From Nematostella vectensis (taxonomy: Eukaryota > Cnidaria > Anthozoa > Actiniaria > Edwardsiidae): a DNA stretch of 64,000 nucleotides. The translations under genes and the position numbers were made by a program. Shown here one piece after another: positions 44,496-57,036 of this stretch (the first letter of the stretch is position 1; every line of letters begins with the position of its first letter). The stretch is from the NCBI RefSeq assembly GCF_932526225.1, contig NC_064042.1:8838540-8902539 (forward strand), read 5' to 3'. The notes beneath the pieces were generated by a model. It made no database searches and was not told the DNA's origin. It saw nothing but the letters and a program-made list of their open reading frames with translations.

Positions 44496-45423
44496 CTTGG
44501 GATTGTCCCAGTATGCCTTGCGAGGCCACCTACCACAGGAGCCCCAACTAGACCTGGATTGGGGGGGGGGGGGGGCATGTAGAAGCTATCAAAAGATTTT
44601 ACCACATTGGATTGAGAAACCACAGACCAAAAACCAGAATACAATAGAACAATGAGGTGATCTATCCAATCCTGTTAGGCCTTGAGCGGACTTCTACACG
44701 AAGAGGGAGGGGAGTGGGACTACTAGTTTTCGCCCGGAGTCTACGACTTCCCGGTTCGCATCGCTCTCCCAGGAAAACCCTAAAAAAGACGTCGGGCCAA
44801 CCAAAAAGTAATCAAGCTTTTGAGTGCATTGCCTTGTTTCATCCCGCGACCTCCCTTTACGCGACCTACCCTCCTTGATTTGCTGGGTGAGCTAGAGGGG
44901 TGCGGTGAGTGACTAGAAAGATTTTGCATATTATTTTCGCTGCGCTTACCCCTAGCTATACGTTGAACCGCGGCAATTATCTTGTAAATACAGGAGTTGA
45001 TCTGCGCGCACAGCAAGGTCTCCAGATAACCTAATAACACTGTCGATAAAAAGAATTAAACCTATTTGGTGGTCCCCTTTTTATTTTCATATGAACAAGA
45101 GTGAACAAATAAGAAAAAAGACGAATTTTTCTATATTATTCTCATTTAAAGTTAGACCCTTGAGATATCGAGTTCTTTGTGTTAACCTACCCGAAAGAAC
45201 AAAATACAACAATTATTACTAATAGTCATGTTTTGTTGCCTTTTTGTACTATGTATTGCATTTTTATAATTTATCATTATTGTTTCGATTATTCAATTAA
45301 TATAAAACCAAAGAAACAGTTGAAATGTGTGTATCTAAATGCATGTACCACAACAATCTGTGAGAGAAGTATTTTTTTTTTCTAAAAGAGAAATTTTAAT
45401 CGGTGTTGAACCGGCCTCCTGTG
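44496..45423. other. Intergenic region upstream of TRAPPC4
   Basis: Holds a poly(G) run near 44559-44576 and AT-rich sequence. No gene or exon supported. Confidence 0.5.
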
Positions 45424-47414
45424 TCACCAACTTCTGATGCATGCACACGTGACCGGGTCACGTGACTGATCCTTCAGGCAAGGTGTTTCGCATTCGCAGT
45501 AACAGAGCTTTGGATTCCACGTCTTTCCCGCCGAACACTTCCATTTCCTTTTGCAAACGCAGGCGCATGCGATTTCATCAAACCGCTGGAACTGATTGCA
45601 GTCGCTAGGTTTTTTGGTGCATGCGCAGTGGCACGCAGTGTGGTTATGCATAGTGACGTAATTGAAACTCCCCGTGTTAGCTTCGGTGACTTTTAGAAGG
45701 ATTGTCTCTCTCCGTTTCAATGCACAAATGTGTGAGCCGCCGATGGAGCATTGAGGCGTGCCGGCGCAGCGGTGGAGTTGAACGTTCATTGGGAAGACGT
45801 ACTGAGAAAAGTGCCGCTGGGGGACTGGTACCACCTTAGGGTAGGGTGCGCAATACATGTCGGGAAGATCTACCGCGTTGAGTCTCTTGCCTGTGGAAAT
45901 GATGGAAGACAGCTCGTATTATTGTAGAATCTTATTTGTATACGAAAATATACAGTTTAATATATACAGATTTCCCACTTACTCGAGCTCGTACATCTCG
46001 AACTCCAACGAACAAGTTTTGAATTGAAAGACTACCGACCGCAAAGAGATCAGAATTTTTTTCAGTTTCCTATTTTCATTTTTTATAGTTTTACTGAAAC
46101 CATTCAATGACCAATGATCTATAGTAGATACCCCAAATACATTTTTCGTGGAATCCTTGAAATCCCCTCTCCTTCGCAAGGTGCGCTAGCCCCCCACCCC
46201 CACCCCCCTAGGCGGCCAAAAAGTGGGTCAATTCTTATCAAAGTATCTCAAAATACTGTACTTTTTATATGATACCTATGACTGCACACCTCTAGATAAT
46301 TAAGTACCCTACCATTTCTGCCTTGATAGGTAATGACCTAAGGTGTATAATCTCCCTATTTTTTAAACCCATTAAACAATTAATCCACTCCCATTTCTGC
46401 ATTGATTGCGAATGATCTATGGTCTGTGACCTACCTATTTCGTGAACTCCTATCGCTCGTTTGTCATCAAGTAGCGTTCTACTACCGGTATCAGATCTGA
46501 CCATCTGTTAAAACATGAATTAGCTGATGAATATAGTATACTACTACTTGACATGTAGGGAACTAAGAATTATGCTCTTTTAGCATCAAGCTTTCTATAA
46601 AATGTAAGTTGTTAAACAGAAGCCAGCGTTATTCTCTCTTTAACTTTTATGGTTATTACATTTCTAAAATTATGTATCAATTAAAATTAAGTCAGGCACG
46701 CTTTTAAAATAGCATATTACAGAAAAAGCATAAAACACTTTTTTATTTTGGTTTAGAATAATTATTTAGGAGTTACTCAAAAACTAGGATTCCCTGCTTC
46801 CTTTTCTTTGTATTTTTTGCTGGCGTAGGTCTCTGCAAGCAGGAAAGAAACTAAGAAAACTACTGCTTAGCCGTTATTTTTTTGCATTTGCTTATATCAT
46901 CATATTAGAATAGCGTTTACAAAAGAGTAACTTATTATATTAAGAATTATGCGTTTAAATTACTTAATTATTTAAATCTATTAACGAAGTTCGTACGAAG
47001 GAATACGAAAGAGACAAAGTGTGAATTCAATATGGAGGTACATTTTGCAGTCCGTTGTTATTAAAGTCAACATGGCTCCAAATAAGATCTCATGAAATAG
47101 TAGGACAAAAATGAAATCTACTGAAGGACGCCTATCTCTCCACATAGTCTGTCTAAGTGTAGATACTACCATGCTATTCAATTCTTTTGAGAAGTTTCTG
47201 TTTTAGAAATTAATAGACTTTGCTTCACTTTTATTCGACAGCTTCATAACATAGTCCTCCTCTTGAATAGGAAAAATAAAATTCTTACCATTTTTGTCTC
47301 GGCTCCTTTAAACTCTTGTAAGTCTTCATTAAATATAGAAACTCCTCTCTGGGTTGCCGACGAGCTCGCTAGAACTAGAACTAACATATTAAAAACTAAC
47401 CGAAATGATTCCAT
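45424..47414 (-). CDS. Secreted PDGF/VEGF-family growth factor, copy 1
   Basis: Cystine-knot ligand of receptor tyrosine kinases. Three minus-strand exons: 47289-47414, 46435-46504 and 45424-45890; phases 0 and 1; 663 nt, 220 aa. Exon 1 encodes a signal peptide (MESFRLVFNMLVLVLASSSA). Exon 2 encodes a short polar propeptide-like segment. Exon 3 holds the growth-factor domain, starting MYCAPYPKVVPVP and with VQLHRCAGTPQC (the canonical RCxGCC core is spread out), ICALKRRE, and HTACHCAC. It is followed by a Cys-rich tail with CACVC and CYCEC, as in VEGF-C/D and PVF-type C-termini. Receptor specificity cannot be read from sequence. A paralogue with the same exon plan lies at 49513-52044. Confidence 0.88.
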
Positions 47415-49512
47415 CACAAAGTGGGTACAGACAACATACACCAGGCGACGAAGAACGACGATTTGAGATGCTAAGCTTTATCAAACTAATTCTAAAGAAA
47501 GTGAGTATTTATCAAGCAGAGAACATTGTAAATTCAAATATAAATAGCATTGTGCAACAGGTGCAGTATATATCTAAGGCAGATTAAATCATAATGAGCC
47601 CGGATCATACTCAAGAATAGAAACGTTGACCACTTTTTGTCACACGGGAATTATGGCTTTACTTTGAAGTGTGAATTTCCTGATTATTTAATCATGTACT
47701 ATAATTAAATGATAATTCTTGTGCTGTCTGTTTTGTTGTCTCTGTGTTGGATAAAAGTGGGGGAAAAACTAACTAAATGGATTGTGTGAAATTCTTGAAC
47801 CTTAAAATGACTTTAAATATTTATTTGTTCAGACATCTTTCTGCTTCCTATTCACCTGTCCTGGTAGTTAAAAATGCCCAATAGACGAATTTAAACAAAA
47901 CCATTTTGCTCTTCGACAGTACAGGCCAGAGTCAGCGAACCGTTAATCAGAGATGTGAGTTAATCAGAGATGTGAGTTCAAATTACGTGAGAGAAAGTCA
48001 CTTTGTCTCTATAACAAACTTTAGAAACATGCAAAATGGAATGGATGGAAATGGATGCTCTCCACACTCGGTGCTTTGCTAGGAAGATAAAATGGCGGCC
48101 GACAGAAGACTCTTTAAATCGTGCTTAATTACGTACGAAGATTAAAAGGGTAGCTAGAATAAGAAGGGGATTCACGCACATCCATGCTTTGGGCTTCAGG
48201 TCAGAAATCTCGCGGAAACGAGTGGTAAACACGTGGAGCGTTCGCAGACAACTCTAAAAGGACTAGCACATGTTCATAATGGACTCATGTGGCTAAAGTA
48301 TTAAAAGTGTAATGAAAAAATCGATATGTTCAGAAATTACTTCAAACCAAAAACGCTTCTAAACCACATAATTTCTTTTCGTTTTTTTTTTTTTTTTTGT
48401 AGTTTAATTAAATTATTTCATCGTATTGTAAGTGACGTGCACTTATAAACACTAATTCACAATTTTCTGCTTGGAATCTTCCATAATCTTTCAAATTAAT
48501 TGAGAGCAGCCGGAAGTCGAAAGCCACCGCGTTTTATTTCTGCTTTCTTTAAAGATGTTTTCGGCTGGCCTTCTGGCTACGCACAAGTGATGTGGAGAAT
48601 TTTTTCAGAGGCGAAGAGCCTAGGCGAAAAGCTAAAAGCTGCTCATTTTAAGACCGTAAAATATACAGAGTTAAGGGAAATTTATAGAGATTAAAAAGTA
48701 TACTATTTTAATAGTACATATCTGTTTTAAAAATTATTTTGTTAGTGGAAATTGGATATTCTAACATGATAAACTTGTTTATTGGGTACGATAGTTAAGT
48801 TTTGTTTATATTTCCCATCTTTCCTTCCACAAATAAAAAGAAAAGCAAAGTGAGGTATTTTAGATGGCATAACATACTATATATTAAATTATTCTGTTTA
48901 TTATTTTTTTATTTCAATAACTGACATTTTGAGTTTTCACCTAAAAAGTTCTCAATTGTATTATTTGATAATTTAAAGTGTTACTAGACTAAGAGTGTTC
49001 ATATATCTTTAGTTTTATGATTTGTAGACTAACAAGGACGTTACCGAGGTTTGCCGAAGGCCGTAAGGGTCCCATTTGCACGTGCGTCACGCCTCGCCAA
49101 TTATAAATATTCAATTTTTTTTTAGAATTAACAAACTAGAAGCATTGGTGATTATGTTCGCCAAAGATCAGATCGATCGCACGTTTTGAAGGGGATACTA
49201 AGCGGGTTTCAATTTGAACGATTTTTTTAAACAATTACCCGCGAGAGGCCTTTATTGTTTAACCTGTACAAGACTTCGAGGTCTGTAAAGTATAGGCGAT
49301 AGAGGTGAAGGCTTAGAAAATAATAGTATAACACGCACCACACAAAATGGTCAAGTGAAAACGGACGGATACAGATAGAGTTCACGACTGTCGTATGTCG
49401 TACAATATAATCTAACATGAGAAAACAACCTCTTAAGGTTGTACTAAAACACTACAAAGACAGAATCACATGGCCGTGCAACAAGCTGGAAGTCTCATGT
49501 CTGAAGTCTCCT
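47415..49512. other. Interval between the two VEGF-like genes
   Basis: Mostly AT-rich. It includes a dispersed repeat copy at about 49056-49262. A 64-codon frame at 48500-48694 lacks splice signals and family resemblance. No gene supported. Confidence 0.5.
49056..49262 (-). repeat. Dispersed repeat copy B, inverted relative to 27458-27668
   Basis: The reverse complement shares CAATGCTTCTAGTTTGT, CGATCGATCTGATCT and the CTCGCGGGTAATTGTTT segment with the copy in the RBBP5 intron. Both copies also have a GCACGTGCAAAT segment in the same relative place. Confidence 0.7.
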
Positions 49513-52044
49513 CTATCCTACCAAACAAGAGCAGGTTTTCGGGTCCCAGACCTCCAGCGGCCGGTCGCACGGTTTCGGATCCCGGCATTCACAGCGACAG
49601 TGCGCGCTGTTCCATTGCTTGTCCGTGCCACAGGTCAGCGGTTGAGGAATCTTGCATGAGCATGCGCATTTAGTGTGATTTGTCACGGAAACCATCGTTA
49701 CTTGATTTGTTATGACGTCATCGACGGGAATGTAGAAACTGCTGGACTGTACGGGTTGGCAGTCGTAGTAGGTTTGGTCGCAGCTCCCGGCGCACCGATG
49801 AAGCATGACAAAAGTGGGATGGCGAGGAAGCGATGTGGAGGCTGTCGCGGGATAGACCCGCTCGACCCGCGGGTACGCACCGCACTTCACTTCCGGTAAC
49901 ATTCGGTAAACGTCTGTGTACAAATAAAAGTGTCTATCACATAACTTTGTGTGTGTGTGTGTGTGTGTTTTTGGGGAAGTGGGGGGGGGGGGGGTCTGTG
50001 CAAAAGATGATCAAGGTAATCGGAAGACCCTTAAAAGCCCTGGTACATACCTTCATCATTGAGTATGTCGTCATCAGTGACGTAATCAGAATAGGTGTTG
50101 ACCGCTGTACCAGACTTTCGTCGACTCAGAAGTATTTCTAGGAGACCACGTGGGAATGCCTCTTTCTATCCAGAAATTGAGTCAAGCGTTAGGGCTAAAA
50201 GAGATACGTACACCTGTTATTCACTAGCAAAGTAAACTGATAAGAAAGCGGAAGACTTTAGAAAATCACATAAACTTGAAGCCGGGGAAGCGGAGAAGGA
50301 AAGGGAAAAGATTGTGTCGTTCCATTTTTTCCTTCTCTGCCATCTTCCCCTCTTGCGTCTCCTTCGCGCTAATTGTCCAACGCGCGATAAGCGACTCGCT
50401 CCTCCTCCGCCTTTTCCCCGAACTGGGCGGCGAAGGAAGAGGCGGAGGAAATGGAGGAATGGAATAAGCAGGTGGGGTTTGTAGGAAAGTCATAAGAGGA
50501 AGGGCTAAAGAAGGAAAGAAATGCCTAGATTATGGAGTAAGAATAAAGTTCTAAGTAGCCTGCGTAGCAAGCGTTCATGTGTGTTTTGAGCGCAAAGAAA
50601 CCCAGAAACCGATGAGAAGTTCGATCAGCGAGATTTTGACTGCGCTCGCCCCATTTTTCACGCGGTCAAAATCTCGCTCATCGAACTTCTCGTCGGTTTC
50701 TGGGTTTCTTTGCGCTCAAAAACACGGGAAGGCTGGCTACGCAAGGTCTAAGTGACTTAACGCACAATCTGGTGTTCGCCATAGGGTACACATTCAACCC
50801 ATGCGGGACGTCAAACGTATTCTGTAAGTTCTAAAGATAACATGCTACGAATGAACAAAAACACTAAAATACTCATAGAAAAGCAAATAAAACAGCAGTC
50901 ACGCACTCCACGGCAAACTATTGAGTGTTACCTCCTATAGCGCAAGCTAACGCATGTTATCTTTTAAGAGAAAGTTTTTCTTTCATCTGACACCTGTGAG
51001 ACAAAGGTGTGTCGATTTTTCGCCTTCAGAGTCCAGCTACGCAGACCTACAAGTATGGTAATATGAGAGCCGTTTATTCTCAACTTTTCGTCTTGGTATT
51101 TCAAACCGAAACTTTTCCATGCTTTTCTCTGGTGGGAGATTAGAGAAAAAATCTAGGAAACGAGTGTTTCACACAAAAAGATTGGCAGGGCGTTTTCAGC
51201 CTAAACGGAATGCACACCCTATAGCAGGCCAGTAAAAGAGGGGATAAAATTCAAATTTTGCGAGTTCAAGCTGTTAACAGGGCTTTTTAAAGCTATAGGC
51301 TAAACAAAACTGAAAATAAGAAATACGTTTTAATGTATGTTAATCGCTTTGACGGGCTTTTGAGGCTTTCGCATTCGATCGTTTCAAATAGGTAATTCCA
51401 AAGTTCAATCATTTAAATTAGTTTGTAATAAATAAAGGATGAAAGAGAAAGGCTTGTGCGGCCTTCATGCTTTCGCTGGGCTGTAACATCTACTTGAAAG
51501 TTAACTGGCAAATACATAAAAGGAGCTAAAAAGCAGCTATCGGTTTTGTAGACATATTTCATTCTACATAAATGACTTTTGGATTGTCTCGCGTTTGGTT
51601 AAAATTTGGTAAAGACTTATATCTACGTTATTAAGCGCGCGTCAAAAATATCAAGAAAATGAAATCATTAAAGTATTTGAGTTTTAACATGTGATATTAA
51701 AAATCCGTTTTAGCGTAAATGACTACTCATAAAAACTCAATCAAGAAGTGGCACTTTAAGCGACCTTGAACATACACTATGACTTTACAAATTTCATTAT
51801 ATTGCCTTATGATATTCAAAATATATAGAAAACGCATAATCGTAGACTAACGTTATCTTGAAATAGCTTAACTTTAGATAAACGCCTGTACCCGTCTGAC
51901 TGTTGGTTGTCGGATGGTACAATAAAACATTTTTCTTACCTTGGAACTAAAAGTTGTTTCTTGTATCACATGACTTCTAGTTTGTGCTAAAAGCATAGTA
52001 AGGAAAACAAGAGAAATGAGAGTAAAACTAACAGAGGCGTTCAT
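49513..52044 (-). CDS. Secreted PDGF/VEGF-family growth factor, copy 2
   Basis: Three minus-strand exons: 51940-52044, 50051-50165 and 49513-49913; phases 0 and 1, as in copy 1; 621 nt, 206 aa. Exon 1 encodes a signal peptide (MNASVSFTLISLVFLTMLLA). Exon 2 starts after gatag| and has a dibasic SRRKS site, then an acidic stretch. Exon 3 holds the cystine-knot domain (VKCGAYPRVERVYP, VMLHRCAGSCDQ, NHTKCACSC) and a Cys-rich tail (CRCEC, CSCLVG). The exon 2 acceptor is inferred: an in-frame TAG directly before it excludes an earlier start. Intron 1 carries a 190-bp MITE. Tandem duplication with copy 1 is the simplest reading, although sequence identity is low outside the Cys framework. Confidence 0.86.
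50557..50746. mobile_element. MITE, 190 bp, nearly a complete hairpin, TCTAAGT target duplication
   Basis: The arms are complementary over most of their length (AGCGCAAAGAAACCCAGAAA and its complement, then CGAACTTCTC). TCTAAGT flanks both sides (50550-50556 and 50747-50753). The 7-8 bp duplication suggests a hAT-like origin. Located in intron 1 of VEGF-like copy 2. Confidence 0.88.
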
Positions 52045-52530
52045 CTTGGCTAAGCGATCTCACGACTGTCTCACTCGACGCACGGAATGTTGTGCTAAAT
52101 CCTGCTAAGAAAACCTTTAAACGGAGCACAATCACTTTCTGTCCTCTGCTAACGCGAGGCAAAGAACAATGCCTATAAATCATGCATAATTATATAGGAA
52201 TACAGAAGAAACCTGATCCCCTGTTCACCTGTAACGAAGTCATTAGTCTTAGCAAAATGAAAGTCCTAACTGACATAAGAATTGCTATGTATAATGATCG
52301 TTTTGGTCAATGAAATGGTCATTATGCTTGGGTGGGAATAACAGGCATGGCGCGTGCCAGTTTCCGAGTGAAATGTGATATCAATTTGTGGCTTTATTGG
52401 TTGGTTATATTTCCAATTTTGCAATTATTGCACCTTAGGAACTCATAAGAAGTTATTAAGCTGGGTACACAAGGAATTAAATTCGCGATAAGAGAAAGCC
52501 CCCACGTGGTATGTTCGCTTTCTAAAGGTC

Positions 52531-52569
52531 GAGCTTCCTGTCACGTGGTTGTCACGTGACAGGAAGCTC
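52531..52569. repeat. Perfect inverted repeat with 17-bp arms and CACGTG at the loop
   Basis: GAGCTTCCTGTCACGTG, a 5-nt loop GTTGT, then the exact complement. Each arm ends in the E-box CACGTG. It lies about 490 bp upstream of the VEGF-like copy 2 start. Confidence 0.9.
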
Positions 52570-53588
52570 AAACTGAACCTCAATTTCAGAGGGAAAGCAG
52601 AATGAACTATTTCTTTAATTATTTGTACAATGCGCGTTATACAAAGGGTCGCCCTAATACATGGATCTTCAAGGGCGACTAACAGCTAAGGTAGGGCATG
52701 CTATCGTTAGCCTGTGCTCTACTTGGCAATGAAAACTGAAAAGATACCCGCCTTACGACAGCTGAGCCCTCAGCCTGTTTTACACTTTTGATAAGAATAT
52801 TTAGAATTCATATCAAGATGATTTGACAAAATGTCATATACGTTTAATTGTAGATATCAATGTCGTTTGTTATCATAAGTTATTAAAGTCATGGAGTGTA
52901 AATGCGCTGTTTTGGCTTCTATTTGTGTCCACCTTACTTTTCTATAATCTTCTTTCTCTACCTATCTTTCTCTACAAGCCCATCCCTTCCCCCATAGGAT
53001 GATAGCTTCTATCTTCTACGCAATAATGTGATCAACATGTGGTCCTTTGCGGGCTTAAGTAGTTTAGACTAGCCCTTACGCACAAACAAAATTATGCTAA
53101 AATAGTTTAGACTATACCCTTACGCACAAAAAAAAATATTAAATAAGAAAGTATTTGGATTGAGAAAATGAGAAAGGCACATTTTTAAAAATTACATTAA
53201 AATTACTTAACGCATTTTTGTGAACGGTAGATCATGTTCGAATAGGGATTCCAAAATCCCGATGAAGTGCCAAGTCTCTGATAATTTAGATAGAAGTCGC
53301 AAAGAAACATGAATAAAGAAGGCCAATCACGCCGCCATTTTATGCTCCCGCTCGATGCCAAGTCACATATTAGAATCTAGTTCCATCGGCTTATTGAAGT
53401 GTGTAACTGAGAATCTTTCAATCAAATATAATTAATAAAGTATCCGTCTTTAATCGTGGATGGTAACTTTGAAATGTCCTTGCTAAAAAAATCCGTTGTA
53501 TTTTCAATTATAAAAATAACAAAGGAGAAATTGATCGACATCTTCTTAAGTACCATCTCTGCCATCATCCAGTTAATGGAGTAGCCTA

Positions 53589-53788
53589 AAGGCTGATTTT
53601 AATATAAGCTCACTGGTCACACATGGTCGTGCCTATTTTGACTGTACGATCGCAACTAAAGGTTTCCATATGACCGCAAAGGATCGCACTCGATCGCACA
53701 CGATCGTATGGTGAGTTTAATTCATATAAACGCACACAATTGCCTGCGATCATGTGAGATGGAGTGCGATCATATATGACCAGCCTTA
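53589..53788. mobile_element. MITE-like element rich in GATCG motifs
   Basis: Imperfect inverted ends (AAGGCTGATT at left, AAGGCTGGTCATATATGATC read from the right) with subterminal CTGGTCACACATGGTCG / CTGGTCATATATGATCG. The interior has repeated CGATCGCA. Confidence 0.6.
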
Positions 53789-53849
53789 AAGTCTTGATTT
53801 GGATGAGCTACCAGCTAGCAAATCACAGAGTTCGAGACTTAAATCAATA

Positions 53850-54065
53850 ATCTTTCTAAAAGACATAAATATATTTCTAAGAAACATAGATTTATTTCTA
53901 AGAGACAACTATATTTCTAAAAGACATAACTATATTTCTAAGAGACATAACTATATTTCTAAGAGACATCACTATATTTCCAAGAGACATCGCTTATATT
54001 TCTCAAAGACGTAACTATATTTCTAAGAAATAACTATATATTTCTAAGAGACACAGCTACATTTT
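53850..54065. repeat. About 22-bp minisatellite (TATATTTCTAAGAGACATAAC)
   Basis: Eight to ten imperfect copies of a unit around ATTTCTAAGAGACATAAC. It opens a short frame that is not supported as coding. Confidence 0.85.
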
Positions 54066-55349
54066 TAAATAGGCATATTAGAATACAAAAAGCGTCGTGT
54101 AATTTACTTTTTACGTCTAAGTCATCCTGTCCCCTTATCATCTTCCAGCTTTTCCTATCTATGTCAGTCTATTGTCGCTTTGCGCTCTTCGTCCGTCCGC
54201 AGATGATCATAGGTACGGGATAGGTACGGTACCCCTGTGTGTACAGGATTCAGAGCTCTAAGTCCTCAAGATGGCTGCGAGTTTTGCGAGACGTTTTTAT
54301 GAGACGTTCGGTTTCGGGATATAAGAAAATTATTAAGAAAATTGGATTTCGGTAAAAACGAATACGGGATAAAATGATTTGCCTTGGCTATTGTGGATCC
54401 TAAGTAAAACGGATGAGCTGATAACCATCTATTAATTGCTGTGCCCGAAGGCCTTTCTTCCGTTAACATCTGAATGAATTTTATCGCCCGGTAGCCACAT
54501 TTCCTCTAAACACGCCAGACAAGCATGGATTCCATTTTCCTTTTACAGCCTAATAAGTTCCTTCACATATCATTCTATAATTCGCTTTTTACTTTAATTT
54601 TTTCCCATATAAGTAAGAGAGAGCAATAACGTGCTACGTAAAAAAGTTTATGGAGTTTGAATGAATTCAATTCCGCCTTTAACCCCGCCCTATTTATTCT
54701 GCGGTCATTTTTCTTTGGAACGCTCTCTTGGCTCTCAGAGAAAGCAAAGTCATTATTAATCAAAGCTGTTGAATTATAGATAACTGACTTGGATACCATG
54801 TTGACGAAACTCACTAATGATAACGTTACCCTGCACTCCCACCTCTCACATTACACACGCACACAATATCCCACAAAATAACTAAACACGTAAACATTTC
54901 AAGAACATTTTTGTAATCATCAACGTGTTTGCGATATTAGGGAACATCTAAAAAAATCTAAAAAAATAAGGTAGTCAATTTTCACTTATGTAGTCACACT
55001 ATTTTTTCAATATTTTTTTAGTTAATGCTTCAACACGTTTAACAGGTAATTATTTAAGTGGAGCTATCCACCGTTACTTACACTGAACTTATCCAGGGTG
55101 ACTAAAAAGGCATAGCACTCTAATGTCATTGTTTCATCTCGAATTGAATAACAAATTTATCCATTCTAGATCTTGATTTTCCTACTGTCACCACATATCA
55201 TTTGACAGAAAATCATTACGCATAGCCGACCATAATGTCCTCAATCCTTATCTGGTCTCGAATCTTGGCAGCATACGCAGCACCCCTCCTAGTAGAAAAG
55301 ATAAGAACAATGTAAGAAACATCCTCACACACCTGGATCCACCCTTCTC

Positions 55350-55570
55350 ATATCTCAAGGGCAATGAAGGGTGGGGGGGGGAGGGGGCAAGGCAGACATT
55401 CTCCCCATGCGAAAAGACCCACCCTTTCCCCACCCCTACAAGGAGGTGGGTGGGGGGGGGGGTGAGGGGGACAAGGCAGACATTCTCCCCGTGCGAAAAG
55501 ACCCACCCTTTCCCCACCCCTACAAGGAGGTGGGTGGGGGGGGGGGGGGGGAGAGGGATGGATTGCAGTC
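55350..55570. repeat. About 95-bp G/C-rich minisatellite, two full copies
   Basis: Two copies share GGCAGACATTCTCCCC and GCGAAAAGACCCACCCTTTC, each ending in a poly(G) run. A diverged relative lies at 56320-56430 (GCAAAGCAGACACCATCCCC). It may derive from a MITE. Confidence 0.8.
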
Positions 55571-57036
55571 TCGTACCCAAATGCCGCGCGGTGCATGACG
55601 GTCAGGATGCGGTTTCGGGGTCGGAATTCACTTGACGTCTGGCAGAACTCAGGAAAGTTTTTCAAATGTCTTGCAAGCAGCGTTTTTATTACCGTTTTTT
55701 TACTTTTTTGTGCACAAGTCCAAGTGCCTACCTACACACACACGTTGTAAACCATTTAGTTTTATTTTCGGCTGTTCCCAGTTCAATTAGACGATATTTT
55801 CGTTTCGTAAAACCCAAGACGGCGGACGACACTGGTGAGCTAGATACATCATTTCATGAAATGAATTTGATGGTCTGAATGTTCTGGCACTCATTTGAAC
55901 TCATTTGAACTGGATTGTATTTATCAAAAATATACACTTTCAGAGATATAATTCGAACACATACTGTCTTGTACTGTCTTCATGTTCCCTAGAAGAAGCT
56001 CTAGAGCGAGGAAGTCAGTATTCGCGCATGATCTTACGCCGAATTTCAAACTCCAGGAAAGTATTTAGGCTATTTCTGTAGTTGTCATGTGCACATGGGA
56101 TTTTACAGGCAAGAAATGCAGTATGGATAGGTCCTTCTTCGTCTGTAAAAATTCGTAACATTTTTGCTCGCCGATTTCGTACGCCACTTGGATCTGTAAT
56201 CTGCCAGTCGTTATTTTTTTCCGTCTTCGCTTCAGGATTCCTGTGGATGTCCACGCAACATCAAATAACGACTGGGTACGAGTCTGAATGGATTGCAAAG
56301 CAGACATCATCCTCAAATTTAAAGGTCCACCCCTCTCATACCAAGGGGCAAGGAGGGGGCAAAGCAGACACCATCCCCATTCGCCTGGATCCACCCCTCT
56401 CCTACCGCACACCCCAGGGGCAGAAAGTTTTATGCTTTTCACATGACGTCTATATCTGCGCACATAACCCCTCCCCACCCCGGCAGATCATAGCTGCGAG
56501 CATGTAACGCCACTCTTTTCGAATGTTATCTTGTTATAAATAATAATACTCCGCCACGGAACAGCTAGAGACTTCGATAATTAGTATCTACTAATAATCC
56601 GTGCAGAGACCAAGAGACCAATTCCTTTTGCCCCAACCCACCCCGGGATAAACTCACATGACCGTTACGGAACAGATTACAAGGGGGCGAATAGAAAGGG
56701 TTTTTTGCGATCAGTGATGGGACCATTTTTGATCCGTGAAAATAGATAAATTGAGGTCACGATTCGTAAAATCGTATGCCTCCCTGAAATAAGGAATTAA
56801 TCTTGCGTAAATCGTGATTTTAAATCTTAAAATTTGTCAAACGTCACTGACATCTACTCTAAATAATATTCAAGATTTCATAATGTTGTTTGGACTCGTA
56901 GTTGTCATGTTCGAGTCCCGCTTTGTTATTTGGACATTTACGTGGCCAGTCTCCGTGATTCGTGCTACTCCCCTTCACCTCCTGTGATTAGATATAATAA
57001 CCTCCCCTCCTATGTTTACCAACCTTGTACAGCCAA

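Larger units (their letters stand above)
52045..57036. other. Five-kilobase gene-poor interval
   Basis: Contains a palindrome (52531-52569), a MITE (53589-53788), a 22-bp minisatellite (53850-54065) and a G/C-rich minisatellite (55350-55570, related sequence at 56320-56430). No coding exon is supported. An AAGATGGCTGC motif at about 54268 could mark an unrecognised promoter. Confidence 0.5.

Noticed and set aside
48500-48694. 64-codon plus-strand frame
   Set aside because: No splice signals, no family resemblance, AT-rich surroundings.
50266-50493. Frames in the purine/pyrimidine-rich stretch
   Set aside because: Low-complexity GGAGGA/CCTCCT sequence in an intron of VEGF-like copy 2, probably an inverted-repeat remnant.
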